Positions 11,091 through 19,776 of a stretch of DNA of 64,000 nt are shown here, one piece after another. The DNA comes from Sphingomonas sinipercae (GTDB lineage: Bacteria; Pseudomonadota; Alphaproteobacteria; Sphingomonadales; Sphingomonadaceae), in assembly GCF_011302055.1 (NCBI RefSeq), contig NZ_CP049871.1:1-64000 (forward strand), in the 5' to 3' direction. The notes beneath the pieces were generated by a model. It searched no databases. It saw only the letters and a program-made list of their open reading frames with translations, and was not told where the DNA came from. Numbering within the stretch: the stretch's first letter is position 1; the number at the start of each line of letters is the position of its first letter. A program made the position numbers and the translations under genes.

Positions 11091-11909
11091 ATGGCCGGGA
11101 CCAAGAACCACGAATATCACATCCTGGAGCCCGATCCCTGGCCGCTGATCGGCGCGTTTTCAGCCTTGGCGCTGACGGGCGGCGCGATCATGTGGTTCCA
11201 CAAGAACCCATACGGCGTGCCGGTGATGCTGGCCGGCCTCGCGATGGTCCTGGTTACCATGTACAATTGGTGGGCCAACACCGTCCGCGAAGCGCACGAA
11301 GGGCACCATACGCCCGTCGTCCAGCTGCACCTTCGCTACGGGATGATCCTGTTCATCGCGTCCGAAGTCATGTTCTTCCTCGGCTGGTTCTGGGCATTCT
11401 ATTCGGCCGCCCTGTTCCCGTCAGCGGTCGATGCGGTCGGTGGCCAGTGGCCGCCCAAGGGCATCGAAGTCCTCAACCCGTTCGGCTTCCCGCTGCTCAA
11501 CACGCTGATCCTGCTCTGCTCCGGCACGACCGTCACCTGGGCGCACCATTCGCTCCTTCAGGGCGACCGCAAGGGGCTGAAGCTGGGCCTCCTGCTGACC
11601 ATCATCCTTGGCCTGATCTTCAGCTGCATCCAGGCGTACGAATATATTCACGCGCCCTTCGACTTCAAAGGCAACATCTACGGCGCGACCTTCTTCATGG
11701 CGACCGGCTTTCACGGCTTCCACGTCATCGTCGGCACCATCTTCCTAATCGTCTGCCTGATCCGCGCCAACCGCGGCGACTTCACCCCGCGCCAGCACTT
11801 CGGCTTCGAAGCGGCGGCCTGGTACTGGCACTTCGTCGACGTCGTCTGGCTGTTCCTGTTCGTCTCGATCTACGTCTGGGGCGGCTGGGGCGCGCCAATG
11901 CACGGGTAA
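11091..11909 (+). CDS. coxC: Cytochrome c oxidase subunit III
   Basis: 272-aa seven-helix membrane subunit of the aa3 oxidase. It begins MAGTKNHEYHILEPDPWPL and contains the family segments EAHEGHHTPVVQLHLRYGM, SEVMFFLGWFWAFY and GFHGFHVIVGT, plus the C-terminal WYWHFVDVVWLFLF. The frame is open 360 bp further upstream, but that part overlaps ctaG in another frame. ATG at 11091 gives the standard N-terminus and follows a GGGAAG ribosome-binding stretch. Confidence 0.97.
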   Translation: MAGTKNHEYHILEPDPWPLIGAFSALALTGGAIMWFHKNPYGVPVMLAGLAMVLVTMYNWWANTVREAHEGHHTPVVQLHLRYGMILFIASEVMFFLGWFWAFYSAALFPSAVDAVGGQWPPKGIEVLNPFGFPLLNTLILLCSGTTVTWAHHSLLQGDRKGLKLGLLLTIILGLIFSCIQAYEYIHAPFDFKGNIYGATFFMATGFHGFHVIVGTIFLIVCLIRANRGDFTPRQHFGFEAAAWYWHFVDVVWLFLFVSIYVWGGWGAPMHG

Positions 11910-12266
11910 GTGGACGAGCCGACCAACCTTGCAGGGGTCGTTTCGGGCCACTGCCCAAAGTGCGAAGCAAAAACCTTGTTCTCCGGCTGGATCCGGTTCG
12001 CGGACAAATGCGGATCCTGCGGCCTGGACTTCGCCGCCTTCAACGTCGGTGACGGGCCGGCCGCCTTCCTGATCCTGGTCATCGGCGCCTTGCTGACCGT
12101 GGCGGCACTGGTCGTCGACGGCGCTTTCACCCCGCCCTGGTGGGTCCACCTGGTCTGGATCCCGGTCGGTATCTTCCTGACCGTGGCGGGGCTTCGGGCC
12201 GGCAAGGCCCTGCTGCTTCGGCAGGCCTATCTCCACAGCGCCGGCGAAGGGCGAATCGCCAAGTGA
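11910..12266 (+). CDS. DUF983 family membrane protein
   Basis: 118-aa protein with two Cys pairs, CPKC (about residues 15-18) and CGSC (about 34-37), forming a probable zinc ribbon, then two membrane helices (about 50-70 and 78-98). DUF983 genes regularly sit between coxC and the SURF1 gene in alphaproteobacteria, which points to an oxidase-related role, though its biochemistry is unknown. It starts with GTG directly after the coxC stop, with no intervening base, so translation is likely coupled. Confidence 0.92.
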   Translation: MDEPTNLAGVVSGHCPKCEAKTLFSGWIRFADKCGSCGLDFAAFNVGDGPAAFLILVIGALLTVAALVVDGAFTPPWWVHLVWIPVGIFLTVAGLRAGKALLLRQAYLHSAGEGRIAK

Positions 12267-12838
12267 AGCGCATTCCGATCTTCGCCACCCTGCTGGTCGC
12301 CGCGGCGGTCGCGACGATGATCGCCCTCGGCATCTGGCAGCTGGGCCGCGCGCAGTGGAAGGACCGGCTGCTTGCCGACTATGGCAACGCGGGCTCGCTG
12401 CCGCCGATCGCTTATCCCGTCGCGAAGACTGGGCCATTGCTGCTATACCGCCGCGCGAACGCGGTCTGCGCCAAGGTCGTCGGGCAGCGCGCGGTCGCCG
12501 GCGAGAACCGCCGCGGCGACCCCGGCTATGCCCATGTCGTCGATTGCGCCCGCGCCCAGGGGCAGCAGCCGCTCTCGGTCGAACTCGGCTGGTCGCGCGA
12601 CCCCAATGCCAGCTTCGATTGGGCCGGTGGGGCGGTCGCCGGAGTCATCGCCCCGGATCGCAAGCAGTCGATGCGCCTGGTCGCCGACCATGCACCATCG
12701 GGGCTGGAGCCGAGCGCGGTGCCATCGGCCGCGTCGATCCCCAACAACCATCGCAGTTACGCGATCCAGTGGTTCGCCTTCGCGCTGATCGCGCTGGTCA
12801 TCTACGGCATCGCGCTGCGGCGCCGGCTGCGCGGCTGA
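12263..12838 (+). CDS. SURF1 family cytochrome oxidase assembly protein
   Basis: 191-aa protein with a helix at each end (about 6-24 and 165-183) and a periplasmic domain between, the SURF1/Shy1 topology. The family start IALGIWQLGRAQWKDRLLA is clear. SURF1 proteins assist insertion of heme a into subunit I. The GTG at 12263 overlaps the DUF983 stop (GTGA). It is shorter than most SURF1 proteins (about 220-250 aa), mainly in the middle domain, where the sequence is also divergent. Confidence 0.88.
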   Translation: MKRIPIFATLLVAAAVATMIALGIWQLGRAQWKDRLLADYGNAGSLPPIAYPVAKTGPLLLYRRANAVCAKVVGQRAVAGENRRGDPGYAHVVDCARAQGQQPLSVELGWSRDPNASFDWAGGAVAGVIAPDRKQSMRLVADHAPSGLEPSAVPSAASIPNNHRSYAIQWFAFALIALVIYGIALRRRLRG

Positions 12839-12839
12839 G

Positions 12840-13700
12840 ATGCGCGCGCTGACGACCATCGTCGCCGAGCCCTGGGACGACTGGGCGCTGATCGACTGCG
12901 GCAACGGTCAGAAGTTCGAACGCTATGGCGACATCACCGTCGTCCGGCCGGAACCGCAGGCGATGTGGGCGCCGGCGTCGGAAAACTGGGATCCGCACGC
13001 AACCTTCGTGCCCGGGTCGGACGAGGATGGCGGCGGGCGCTGGGTCCAGCACCGGCCGGTGCCGCCGGAATGGCCGCTGGAGCGCGGCGACGTCCGCTTC
13101 CAGGCGTCGCTCACCCCGTTTCGCCACCTCGCCTTCTTCCCCGACATGGCGCCGCAATGGGATTGGATGCGCGCGCGCTCCGCCGACGCCGAGGTGCTCA
13201 ACCTGTTCGGCTACACCGGTGTCGGCACGCTGCAGCTGAGCGATGCCGGCGCGCGGATGGTGCATGTCGATGCCTCCAAGAAATCGGTCGAGGCGGGCAA
13301 GGCGAATGCGGCGCTGTCCGGCATGGCCGAGCGGCCGATCCGCTGGATGGTCGATGACGCCAGCAAGTTCGCCGCGCGCGAGGTTCGCCGCGGCCGCCGC
13401 TACGACGGGATCCTGCTCGACCCGCCCAAGTTCGGGCGTGGCCCAACCGGCGAGGTGTGGCGGCTGGAGGAGGATTTGGCCCCCTTGCTCGCCGATTGCC
13501 GGAAGCTGCTCGACCAAGACAGCCGCTTCCTCGTGCTGACCGTCTATGCGGTGCGCATGTCGGCGCTGGCGATCGGCGAACTGCTCGCCCAGTTGGTCAG
13601 CGACCTTGGCGGATCGGTCGAGGCTGGGGAAATGGCCGTGCGTGAAGAAGCGCGCGGTCTGCTGCTGCCGACCGCAATCTTCGCGCGCTGGTCGCGCTAG
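12840..13700 (+). CDS. Class I SAM-dependent methyltransferase, RlmI-like
   Basis: 286-aa cytoplasmic methyltransferase. The SAM-binding motif I is VLNLFGYTGVGTLQLSDAGA with the acidic loop VHVDASKKS. The catalytic-region motif is GILLDPPKFGRG, and a C-terminal strand FLVLTVYA follows. This pattern is typical of the RlmI-type 23S rRNA m5C methyltransferase family (PF10672), but the N-terminal PUA domain of RlmI is not obvious, so the substrate is uncertain. It begins 1 bp after the SURF1 stop and appears to be the last gene of the oxidase transcript. Confidence 0.88.
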   Translation: MRALTTIVAEPWDDWALIDCGNGQKFERYGDITVVRPEPQAMWAPASENWDPHATFVPGSDEDGGGRWVQHRPVPPEWPLERGDVRFQASLTPFRHLAFFPDMAPQWDWMRARSADAEVLNLFGYTGVGTLQLSDAGARMVHVDASKKSVEAGKANAALSGMAERPIRWMVDDASKFAAREVRRGRRYDGILLDPPKFGRGPTGEVWRLEEDLAPLLADCRKLLDQDSRFLVLTVYAVRMSALAIGELLAQLVSDLGGSVEAGEMAVREEARGLLLPTAIFARWSR

Positions 13701-13704
13701 GCCG

Positions 13705-14343
13705 CTAGGTCCGGCCGGCCCGGATCGCCGCTCCGGCGACGAACGGCGCGCCGGCGATCAACAGCAGCACCGTCGCCGCTTCCAGCAGCAGCGCACCGGA
13801 CTTCGCATCGCCCGACGCGCCCGCGCCGAAGATCAGCAAAGGCACGGCGACCGGGAGCAGTAGCAGGCCGCCGAGCGCGCCACTGCGCGGCAGGCCCGCG
13901 GTCAGCGCCGCGACGGCAACGGCAAGCGCGGCGAGGCCAGCGCTGCCGATCCCCAGCGCCAGCAGCAATCGCGGCAGGTCGGCGGCGGCAATCCCGATCA
14001 GCGGCGCCGCGGGGATGGCCGCGACCAATAGCAATGGGCCGAACGCCAGCCAGTGGCCGGCGATCTTGGCCGCAGCAACGGTCTCGTCGGCGACTCCGCG
14101 CAGCATTAGCTGGTCGAGCACGCCGTCGGCGCGATCAGGCTCGACCAGTCGCTCGATCGGCAGCAGGGCGGCCGTCAGCGCGGCAATCCACAGCGCGCCC
14201 GGACCGATCCGCGCCAACAGCCGTGCGTCGGGGCCGACCGCGAAGGGGACCAGCGCCGCGACCAGCAGGAAGAAGATGGCCGGAAGCCAGGCCGGGCCGG
14301 CAAAGGCTCGCCGGACTTCGCGGGCCACTAGCGCCGCGATCAC
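13705..14343 (-). CDS. ccmB: Heme exporter permease CcmB
   Basis: 212-aa six-helix inner-membrane protein of the CcmAB(CD) complex used in cytochrome c maturation. It begins VIAALVAREVRRAF, the usual CcmB N-terminus, and contains the family segment RLVEPDRADGVLDQLMLRG. The GTG at 14343 overlaps the ccmA stop (GTGA). The open frame runs further upstream, but that part overlaps ccmA. No ccmC follows here, so the rest of the system must be elsewhere. Confidence 0.93.
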   Translation of the reverse strand: MIAALVAREVRRAFAGPAWLPAIFFLLVAALVPFAVGPDARLLARIGPGALWIAALTAALLPIERLVEPDRADGVLDQLMLRGVADETVAAAKIAGHWLAFGPLLLVAAIPAAPLIGIAAADLPRLLLALGIGSAGLAALAVAVAALTAGLPRSGALGGLLLLPVAVPLLIFGAGASGDAKSGALLLEAATVLLLIAGAPFVAGAAIRAGRT

Positions 14344-14894
14344 CGGCCAAGCTCCAGGTGATCCCACGCACCGGCGATCGGCAGGTGCGAAGCCGCCACC
14401 ACGCCCCCGCCGCGATCGACGTGCGCGGCAATTAAATCCTGGGCCAAATCGACGCTTGCGGCGTCGAGGCCATTGAGCGGCTCGTCGAGCAGCCAGAGGG
14501 GCGCGCCGCTGCCGGCCACGCGGGCCAGCGACGCGCGCTTGCGCTGGCCGGCGGAAAGATGGCGAACGGGGACCTCGGCGAGCGGCGACAAGCCCAGCTG
14601 CTCGAGCGCGTCGTCGGCAGCCTCGCCGATCCAGAACTGCAGCGCCGCCCGAAGCGAGCGTTCCCGGTCGAGCGCGAGGGCGTCGTCGGCCAGCGCGGCC
14701 GGCGCCCGCTCGACGGTGCCGCGCTCGGCCCGGAGAAGGCCGGCGGCAAGGCGGATCAGGCTCGACTTTCCCGAACCGTTGGGGCCGGTGACAAGGAGCG
14801 CTTCGCCCGCGCCGACCTCCAGGCTGAGATCGTCGAACAACAGGCGGCCCCCGCGTACGCAACGCGCTCGGTCGAAGCGGAGCAGCGGCTTCAC
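14340..14894 (-). CDS. ccmA: Heme exporter ATP-binding protein CcmA
   Basis: 184-aa ABC ATPase that powers release of holo-CcmE in cytochrome c maturation. Walker A is TGPNGSGKSSLIRLAAG, the ABC signature is LSAGQRKRASLARV, and Walker B is LWLLDEPLNGLD. The H-loop His lies in AASHLP. The short length is normal for CcmA. It overlaps both the upstream zincin gene (ATGA) and ccmB (GTGA). Confidence 0.95.
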   Translation of the reverse strand: MKPLLRFDRARCVRGGRLLFDDLSLEVGAGEALLVTGPNGSGKSSLIRLAAGLLRAERGTVERAPAALADDALALDRERSLRAALQFWIGEAADDALEQLGLSPLAEVPVRHLSAGQRKRASLARVAGSGAPLWLLDEPLNGLDAASVDLAQDLIAAHVDRGGGVVAASHLPIAGAWDHLELGR

Positions 14895-15295
14895 TGCACG
14901 CTGTCCTCAAGCGCGTGGATGTCCTCATCCGACAGGCCGAAGTGATGGCCCACTTCATGGATCAGCACGTGGGTGACGAGGGTCTCCACATCGTGCTCGC
15001 CATCGGCCCACTCGTCGATGATCGGGCGGCGGAACAGCCGTATCCTGTCGGGCAGCGTGCCCGATTGCTCAACGCTCCGCTCGGTCAGCGGAACGCCCTC
15101 GTAAAGCCCGCTGAGGTCGAAGGCGTCTTCAATGCCCATGTCGCGGAGGGTCGCTTCGTCGGCGAATTCCTCGACAAGCAGCACGACGTCGCCAAGCGAT
15201 GCGGCGAACGGGTCCGGCAGCCGCATCATCGCGGCGCGGGCGAGCGCATCGATCTCCTCGACGGAAGGTGCTGGTCCGAAGCGCCGCATGGGCAT
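14891..15295 (-). CDS. Metallopeptidase-like zincin (PF06262 type)
   Basis: 134-aa protein with the zinc motif HEVGHHFGLSDEDIHALE near residues 114-131, in which the two His and Glu of HExxH are present. This small zincin family is widespread in alphaproteobacteria and its substrate is unknown. The conserved N-terminal pattern PSVEEIDALARAAMMRLP is present. ATG at 15295 is used; ATG three codons later is also possible. It is the first gene of a three-gene overlapping unit with ccmA and ccmB. Confidence 0.88.
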   Translation of the reverse strand: MPMRRFGPAPSVEEIDALARAAMMRLPDPFAASLGDVVLLVEEFADEATLRDMGIEDAFDLSGLYEGVPLTERSVEQSGTLPDRIRLFRRPIIDEWADGEHDVETLVTHVLIHEVGHHFGLSDEDIHALEDSVQ

Positions 15296-15376
15296 CGCAT
15301 AGGGTCAGGATTGCGCGCGCGGCAAGCTTGCCGCAGCCGCCCACGCCGCCTAAGTGGCCCCCTTCCAGCGATTTGC

Positions 15377-15467
15377 GGAGCGGTGGCCGAGTGGTCGAAG
15401 GCGCTCGCCTGGAAAGTGAGTATACGGCAAAACCGTATCGAGGGTTCGAATCCCTCCCGCTCCGCCA
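15377..15467 (+). tRNA. tRNA-Ser (anticodon GGA)
   Basis: The acceptor arms GGAGCGG and CCGCTCC pair fully and are followed by a G discriminator and an encoded CCA. The anticodon loop reads CTGGAAA with anticodon GGA, and the long variable arm TATACGGCAAAACCGTATC is typical of tRNA-Ser. The T-loop GGTTCGAATCC is intact. The length is 91 nt. The 3' end is duplicated at 21609, marking it as the attachment site of the adjoining island. Confidence 0.96.
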
Positions 15468-15469
15468 TT
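15454..15469. repeat. attL: left 16-bp direct repeat of the island
   Basis: CTCCCGCTCCGCCATT covers the last 14 bases of the tRNA-Ser gene plus two downstream. It is repeated exactly at 21609-21624, beyond the integrase gene. A tRNA 3' end duplicated next to a tyrosine recombinase gene is the standard trace of site-specific integration. Confidence 0.88.
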
Positions 15470-15547
15470 CGCCGCCGAAAAGTAGCAGTTCTGCGCTGCT
15501 GTTGTGCGACCGACCTACTCTTCTCCCACGTTTCTTCCCACAGCTCC

Positions 15548-15958
15548 TTATTGCTTGGGCTTTCCTGCGTCTCTCACTGCCGCACAGCGCTCAGTTTCGA
15601 GAGTCGTGCCCTTTGCCGTTGCGCACTCTTGAATAGCGCGGCGGTACGTCAGGTGACTCGTAACGTGGTCCGGCGGTGTGCAACCATGCCCAATGAGCAA
15701 AGTGGTGATCCGATCACCCTCTTGCTTGAACTTGCTGTCAGTCGCGGTGAGGCTAGCAGTTGCTGATCGCATCATCGACGTGTCGCCGGTCGCGGCCGCA
15801 TACTGCTGATTCGACGCAAGCACCTTTTCGTCTAGCTCTCGCATGATGCTGTAGCCGATTTCATTTTCGGCGAAGTCGCGCGTCAGCTTAGAGCATACGT
15901 CAGCTTTCGCCGACGGAGCGGCAACAAATCCTGCTGCCGCTAGGATCATAGCAAGCAT
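15548..15958 (-). CDS. Hypothetical exported protein of the island
   Basis: 136-aa protein with a signal peptide MLAMILAAAGFVAAPSAKA and a mature part of about 115 residues with four Cys (DVCSKL, GHGCTPP, QECATA, TERCAA), which suggests disulfides in the periplasm. The mature part looks helical. ATG at 15958 is preferred over the longer frame from 15982 because an AGGGAAAA ribosome-binding stretch precedes it. It is not recognised as a known family. It is the last gene of the island, close to attL. Confidence 0.65.
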   Translation of the reverse strand: MLAMILAAAGFVAAPSAKADVCSKLTRDFAENEIGYSIMRELDEKVLASNQQYAAATGDTSMMRSATASLTATDSKFKQEGDRITTLLIGHGCTPPDHVTSHLTYRRAIQECATAKGTTLETERCAAVRDAGKPKQ

Positions 15959-16278
15959 GTCTTTTCCCTGTGCCTGCCGCACCGTCCGACCAGTCGGGAC
16001 GGTTCATCGCGCGCCGAACACAGGGAACTACGCGCCCCGCGTATTCCCCGAAGGTGTTGTATTCTGCAGGCCGCCCGACCGAAGCCGAGAGCCTGTGTTC
16101 GTCCGCACGATTGCGGGTCGCCCCTACAGATGAAGATCGGGTCGACACGCCTTTGTAAGCTGAGCGCCCGCTAACGAGCAAGGGTAACACCCTTTTTCTC
16201 GCGTTGCGGCGGCAGATACCCTCATGACCTGCCCAGCGTTCGCGCGATATTTTTTCGGAAAGTCTGAGTTTCACCACC
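15959..16278. other. 320-bp gap inside the island, no convincing gene
   Basis: Between the exported-protein gene and the second methyltransferase. A 125-codon open frame on the minus strand (15900-16277) has an Arg/Ser-rich, low-complexity translation, overlaps the neighbouring gene and starts with a poorly placed GTG, so it is not called. The gap probably holds the promoter of the exported-protein gene; no clear motif is seen. Confidence 0.5.
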
Positions 16279-17217
16279 TCAGAGCTTAGGGTTGCGGAAT
16301 GTTATCATGTTCTGGTGGTGGTGATTGATCTTGTAAGCATACGGATAGCCGAATGGGTACAACGGCTTCACCGGCTGGATCAAAATAGTCGTTCCGACAA
16401 ACTCGAAACCAACCTCAACTAGCTCACGAACGACATCTGCCTGTACGCAGGTTTCAACCCTACCTACCGTGAAATCGCTGATTATAATTGTGCAGTAGCC
16501 ACCGGGACGAAGTTTCTCTCTGCACAGCTTCATGATACTACCGAAGGCCTTCACGAAGGTTGCGTAATCGGCGAAGTTGCCAAGGTCGTTTGCATGGTCG
16601 CTGTATGCCTCGACACCGTCGCGCGCTCCGCGACGGAAGCTTTTACCGTTGTCGTGCCGGATACCCTTTCCGTTGTTTTTTAGTATGTTGTGGTACGGCG
16701 GCGAGGTGACGATGTAGTCGACCGGATCGATCGACTGCACCACCTCCGCTGCATCGCCGACCAGGTATTTACAATCCTCTCCGAAGCCGCCCAACCGGGC
16801 TTCTGCCAAACCCCCATAGTCGGGGTTCAAGTCGACACCGACGGCGCTCCGGCCCAGCTTTCGTGCAGCGACCAGAGCACTTCCGCTACCCGCAAACGGG
16901 TCTAAGACCTTCATACCTCTTTTCGTGAACAGCGAGATGAGCCGCTGCACGTCACCAATAAGGAAGGGCGCTGGATGCTTGTAGGCGTGCTTGTCTTCGG
17001 GTGCAGCTTCCGAGGTCCAGAAGCTACGGGTTAGCAATAGCCACTCTTTGCCAGTCAGATCATTCAGCGTGTTACGAACGTCATAGCGACCAGGCTTGCC
17101 CTCGTCTTTGAGCGGCTTGCGTGGGCGCTTCTTACCCGTGCGGTAACGGCCTTCCGCCCTGGTAGCGCTCTCCTCCTGAGGCGGCAGCTCCCATGGACCA
17201 CCCTCGAAATTGTCCAA
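16279..17217 (-). CDS. Site-specific DNA-methyltransferase (second enzyme of the pair)
   Basis: 312-aa SAM-dependent DNA methyltransferase, N6-adenine or N4-cytosine type. A motif X-like KHPAPFLIGDVQRLISLF leads to motif I VLDPFAGSGSALVAARK (about residues 104-120), motif II GVDLNPDY, and catalytic motif IV TSPPYHN (about 171-177). The frame is open upstream, but that part overlaps the previous gene. TTG at 17217 lies 1 bp after its stop and 7 nt after GGGGAGGGG, a strong ribosome-binding site. It is thus co-translated with the larger methyltransferase. Confidence 0.85.
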   Translation of the reverse strand: MDNFEGGPWELPPQEESATRAEGRYRTGKKRPRKPLKDEGKPGRYDVRNTLNDLTGKEWLLLTRSFWTSEAAPEDKHAYKHPAPFLIGDVQRLISLFTKRGMKVLDPFAGSGSALVAARKLGRSAVGVDLNPDYGGLAEARLGGFGEDCKYLVGDAAEVVQSIDPVDYIVTSPPYHNILKNNGKGIRHDNGKSFRRGARDGVEAYSDHANDLGNFADYATFVKAFGSIMKLCREKLRPGGYCTIIISDFTVGRVETCVQADVVRELVEVGFEFVGTTILIQPVKPLYPFGYPYAYKINHHHQNMITFRNPKL

Positions 17218-17218
17218 C

Positions 17219-19693
17219 TTAGTTCCCCTCCCCTTCAAGGGTCTTGGCAGTTGATGTGACGTCGGCAAGCGCCGTGCCAGCAAAACGTGCGGCCCTAGCG
17301 AGATCAGTGTAAGTGAGGTAGCGCCAGCCGTGTTCTTGGAAAGACTTGCGGAACAGCGGGTCCACGATCCTGAGTAACTCGCGTTCACGCCGATCAGGGA
17401 TCACCATGATTTTCGGAACGTCATTCGGCGCGTTCGATCCCCTCTGGATGGCCGACGAAAAATCGGTGCTGTTCTCTACCTCCCACAAGCAGGCAAGCTG
17501 CTGAGCGCCGGGCGTAAGAAACACCGCGTCCACCATCTCTAGACGTTCAATGCTTGGACCTGACAGTCCTAGGTTAGTTTCTCGCAAGCTCGTCAGGTCC
17601 GCCAGGCTACGCAGCTGTGTGTTGTCGCTCGTGAACTCCGGCTGCTCACGTCTACCAACATACGTGGCAAGGCGAAGACGCTGGCCGATGCTGAGGATCG
17701 TGGCGATGTTGTCGGAGTGTTGTGTGGCCGCGACAATCATTTCCGGTTTGATCCGCCACTTCCCCTGTGCGCGATAAGCACATCCTTCTAAGACGCTGCC
17801 CACGGTGCGAGGGTCGGGTGTCAGCCCGTTTGGGTATTCGCGGAACAAGTCAGCAATAACGTCGTCCAACTTCGCGACCGTATGGCGGCGCATGTAGGCG
17901 AGCACGGAGTCTGCGACGCGACTTTGTAGCGGACGGTCGGGATGACTTATGTGCCGTTCAGGTGCGTTGAACCACCAAAGATCGCCAACGTGCGGATCCG
18001 CGTTTTCTTCTCTTTTGAAAATGTTGCCGGGACCCGCATTAGCGTTGAGCACCCTGTTGACCTCATCGCGAGAATCCTGCGGTTGCACGAACCCAGCTTG
18101 CAGCAACTCCGGCCAAAGTGATTGGAACAGGAAAGTGTACGGAGTCGGCTCGTTGCGGCGGCCAATAATCGTGACGGCGGTTTCTACGATATACCGCTCT
18201 AGCTCCGACTGTCGGTCGGTGAAGTCGATGACGCGGCGCTTCACGCATCGGACGTAAAAGTCCGAAGCGGAGACGCCATAAGGGTTCGCGACGTTAGATT
18301 CTCCCGAACGACGATTGTACTGGTGCGTCACCTTGTCGACAACGAACCCAGCTCCTCTCACTGCAAGGATGAAGTCGTTGAATTCGCTCACGTCTTGATG
18401 ATGGAACGTGACGACAAGTTTTCCGTCGTCCTTGAGCACCCGGTGAATGTTCTGGAAGGCGTTTCTAAGCCGCCCGCGATACGTCTGGCGGCTTGAGGCT
18501 GAATTACGCAGAACCGAAATTTCGGAACGCACGTCGGGCGCGTATTTCGGATTTAACCTGGTGAGCCATGATAACCAGATCACGCTCAGAGGGAGGTATC
18601 TGATCAAGCCTGCATACGGCGGGTCCGTTATGACGAAATCAGCTGTTCCCGGAGGCACGAAGTCCAGGAGGTCTGCTACGTCAACAATCCCATAGTTGAT
18701 GTGAGCCGTTCTCCTCAGCCCGCGAGACGCGCGCACGTCGTTGATCTTTAGGTTGGAAGGGAGCGTTGCGGCAGCGTCGTTCATCATCGGGAGGACGCCC
18801 TGCCGTCCCACGCACGAACGCCAAAAAACGTCTACAGGGTTTTGCTCCATCCGACGTCGCCGAATTAGGAAATCGGGGCGCCCCCAGCTGCCCGAAAAAT
18901 CCCGGTTAGCACCTGGGTTTCTAGGGATTACCATCTTGCTGCAAAGATGCAGGGTCTGGGTGAAGGCGGACGCTAGCTGGAGCCGAATGTCCGCGTCTTC
19001 TTGCCGCAGAATCTCGTCGAAGATATGTGAAAGCAACACCAAATTGCGACGGGTCCAAAGGTGCTCAATGGTGCTTCCACCGGCATCTCTGATGAAGCGG
19101 TGCGTGATAGATGGATGCGCCGGAAGGCTCTCACTTGGGTGCCAATGCTCGACGGGTAGTTGTTGCATCGAGCTTGCTTTCGAAACGTCGGCTTCATCCG
19201 CCGCTACCAACGATCGCTTTCCTCCCACATCAACAGCCACCGCGACCAACGTGTCTCGCTCCCAACGGTAATTCAAAACCGTTGCCCGTTCTGCACCTCG
19301 ACGGCGTACATAGTGGTCTTGGTACACGTCGGAAGATTCGACGGCAGCCTTGATGCGCTCACAAGCTGCAAGGAAAAGCGCCTCATCGAACTTCGATGCA
19401 GTTACCTCGATCATAAAGCTGGTCAGGGGATTTAAATCGAGCGCGACGGCACGGCGGCCCGCTTTGACCGCCTCGAATGCTGCCATGCCGCTTCCAACAA
19501 ACGGGTCGACGACAACGCCTCCGCTTGGGCAGTAATGTTCAATGAAACGCCGCCAGATGTTGTGGGGCTTTTTCCCCCAGTACTTCATGGCGCGATAAAG
19601 CGCGGGCCGAGTCTCTTCGACCAATGGATAATTTATGTCCGCAGCTCTGGGCGAACTTGATTCGGGTTGCGTGGCCATCTGCTCCGTCGTCAT
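17219..19693 (-). CDS. Large DNA methyltransferase with winged-helix and possible nuclease-like C-terminus
   Basis: 824-aa protein. Motif I VVDPFVGSGMAAFEAVKAG (about 61-79) and motif IV ITDPPYAGLIRYLP (about 355-368) lie unusually far apart, with about 290 residues between that may recognise the target. MTase strands continue to about 485. Residues 590-650 (VADSVLAYMRRHTVAKLDDVIADLF...GKWRIKP) look like a winged helix. The tail has D722, then E738 and E740 in LWEVENST; this D...E-x-E spacing recalls PD-(D/E)XK nucleases of the BamHI kind, but the similarity is my inference. It may act as a methylase, a fused restriction enzyme or a regulator. Confidence 0.8.
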   Translation of the reverse strand: MTTEQMATQPESSSPRAADINYPLVEETRPALYRAMKYWGKKPHNIWRRFIEHYCPSGGVVVDPFVGSGMAAFEAVKAGRRAVALDLNPLTSFMIEVTASKFDEALFLAACERIKAAVESSDVYQDHYVRRRGAERATVLNYRWERDTLVAVAVDVGGKRSLVAADEADVSKASSMQQLPVEHWHPSESLPAHPSITHRFIRDAGGSTIEHLWTRRNLVLLSHIFDEILRQEDADIRLQLASAFTQTLHLCSKMVIPRNPGANRDFSGSWGRPDFLIRRRRMEQNPVDVFWRSCVGRQGVLPMMNDAAATLPSNLKINDVRASRGLRRTAHINYGIVDVADLLDFVPPGTADFVITDPPYAGLIRYLPLSVIWLSWLTRLNPKYAPDVRSEISVLRNSASSRQTYRGRLRNAFQNIHRVLKDDGKLVVTFHHQDVSEFNDFILAVRGAGFVVDKVTHQYNRRSGESNVANPYGVSASDFYVRCVKRRVIDFTDRQSELERYIVETAVTIIGRRNEPTPYTFLFQSLWPELLQAGFVQPQDSRDEVNRVLNANAGPGNIFKREENADPHVGDLWWFNAPERHISHPDRPLQSRVADSVLAYMRRHTVAKLDDVIADLFREYPNGLTPDPRTVGSVLEGCAYRAQGKWRIKPEMIVAATQHSDNIATILSIGQRLRLATYVGRREQPEFTSDNTQLRSLADLTSLRETNLGLSGPSIERLEMVDAVFLTPGAQQLACLWEVENSTDFSSAIQRGSNAPNDVPKIMVIPDRRERELLRIVDPLFRKSFQEHGWRYLTYTDLARAARFAGTALADVTSTAKTLEGEGN

Positions 19694-19776
19694 CGCGCGT
19701 AGACGTCACCTAGCTGGTGGGATCAGAAAAGTCTCCCTCAAAATCGACTGCGCTGCTGCGTTTCGGCGACGAACAG

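Noticed and set aside
15377..15467. tRNA-Ser disrupted by integration
   Set aside because: The acceptor stem, T-arm and CCA are complete because the island brought or kept an identical 3' end, so the gene is intact.
15900..16277. 125-codon frame in the island
   Set aside because: Overlaps a better-supported gene, lacks a ribosome-binding site, and has no domain or signal peptide.
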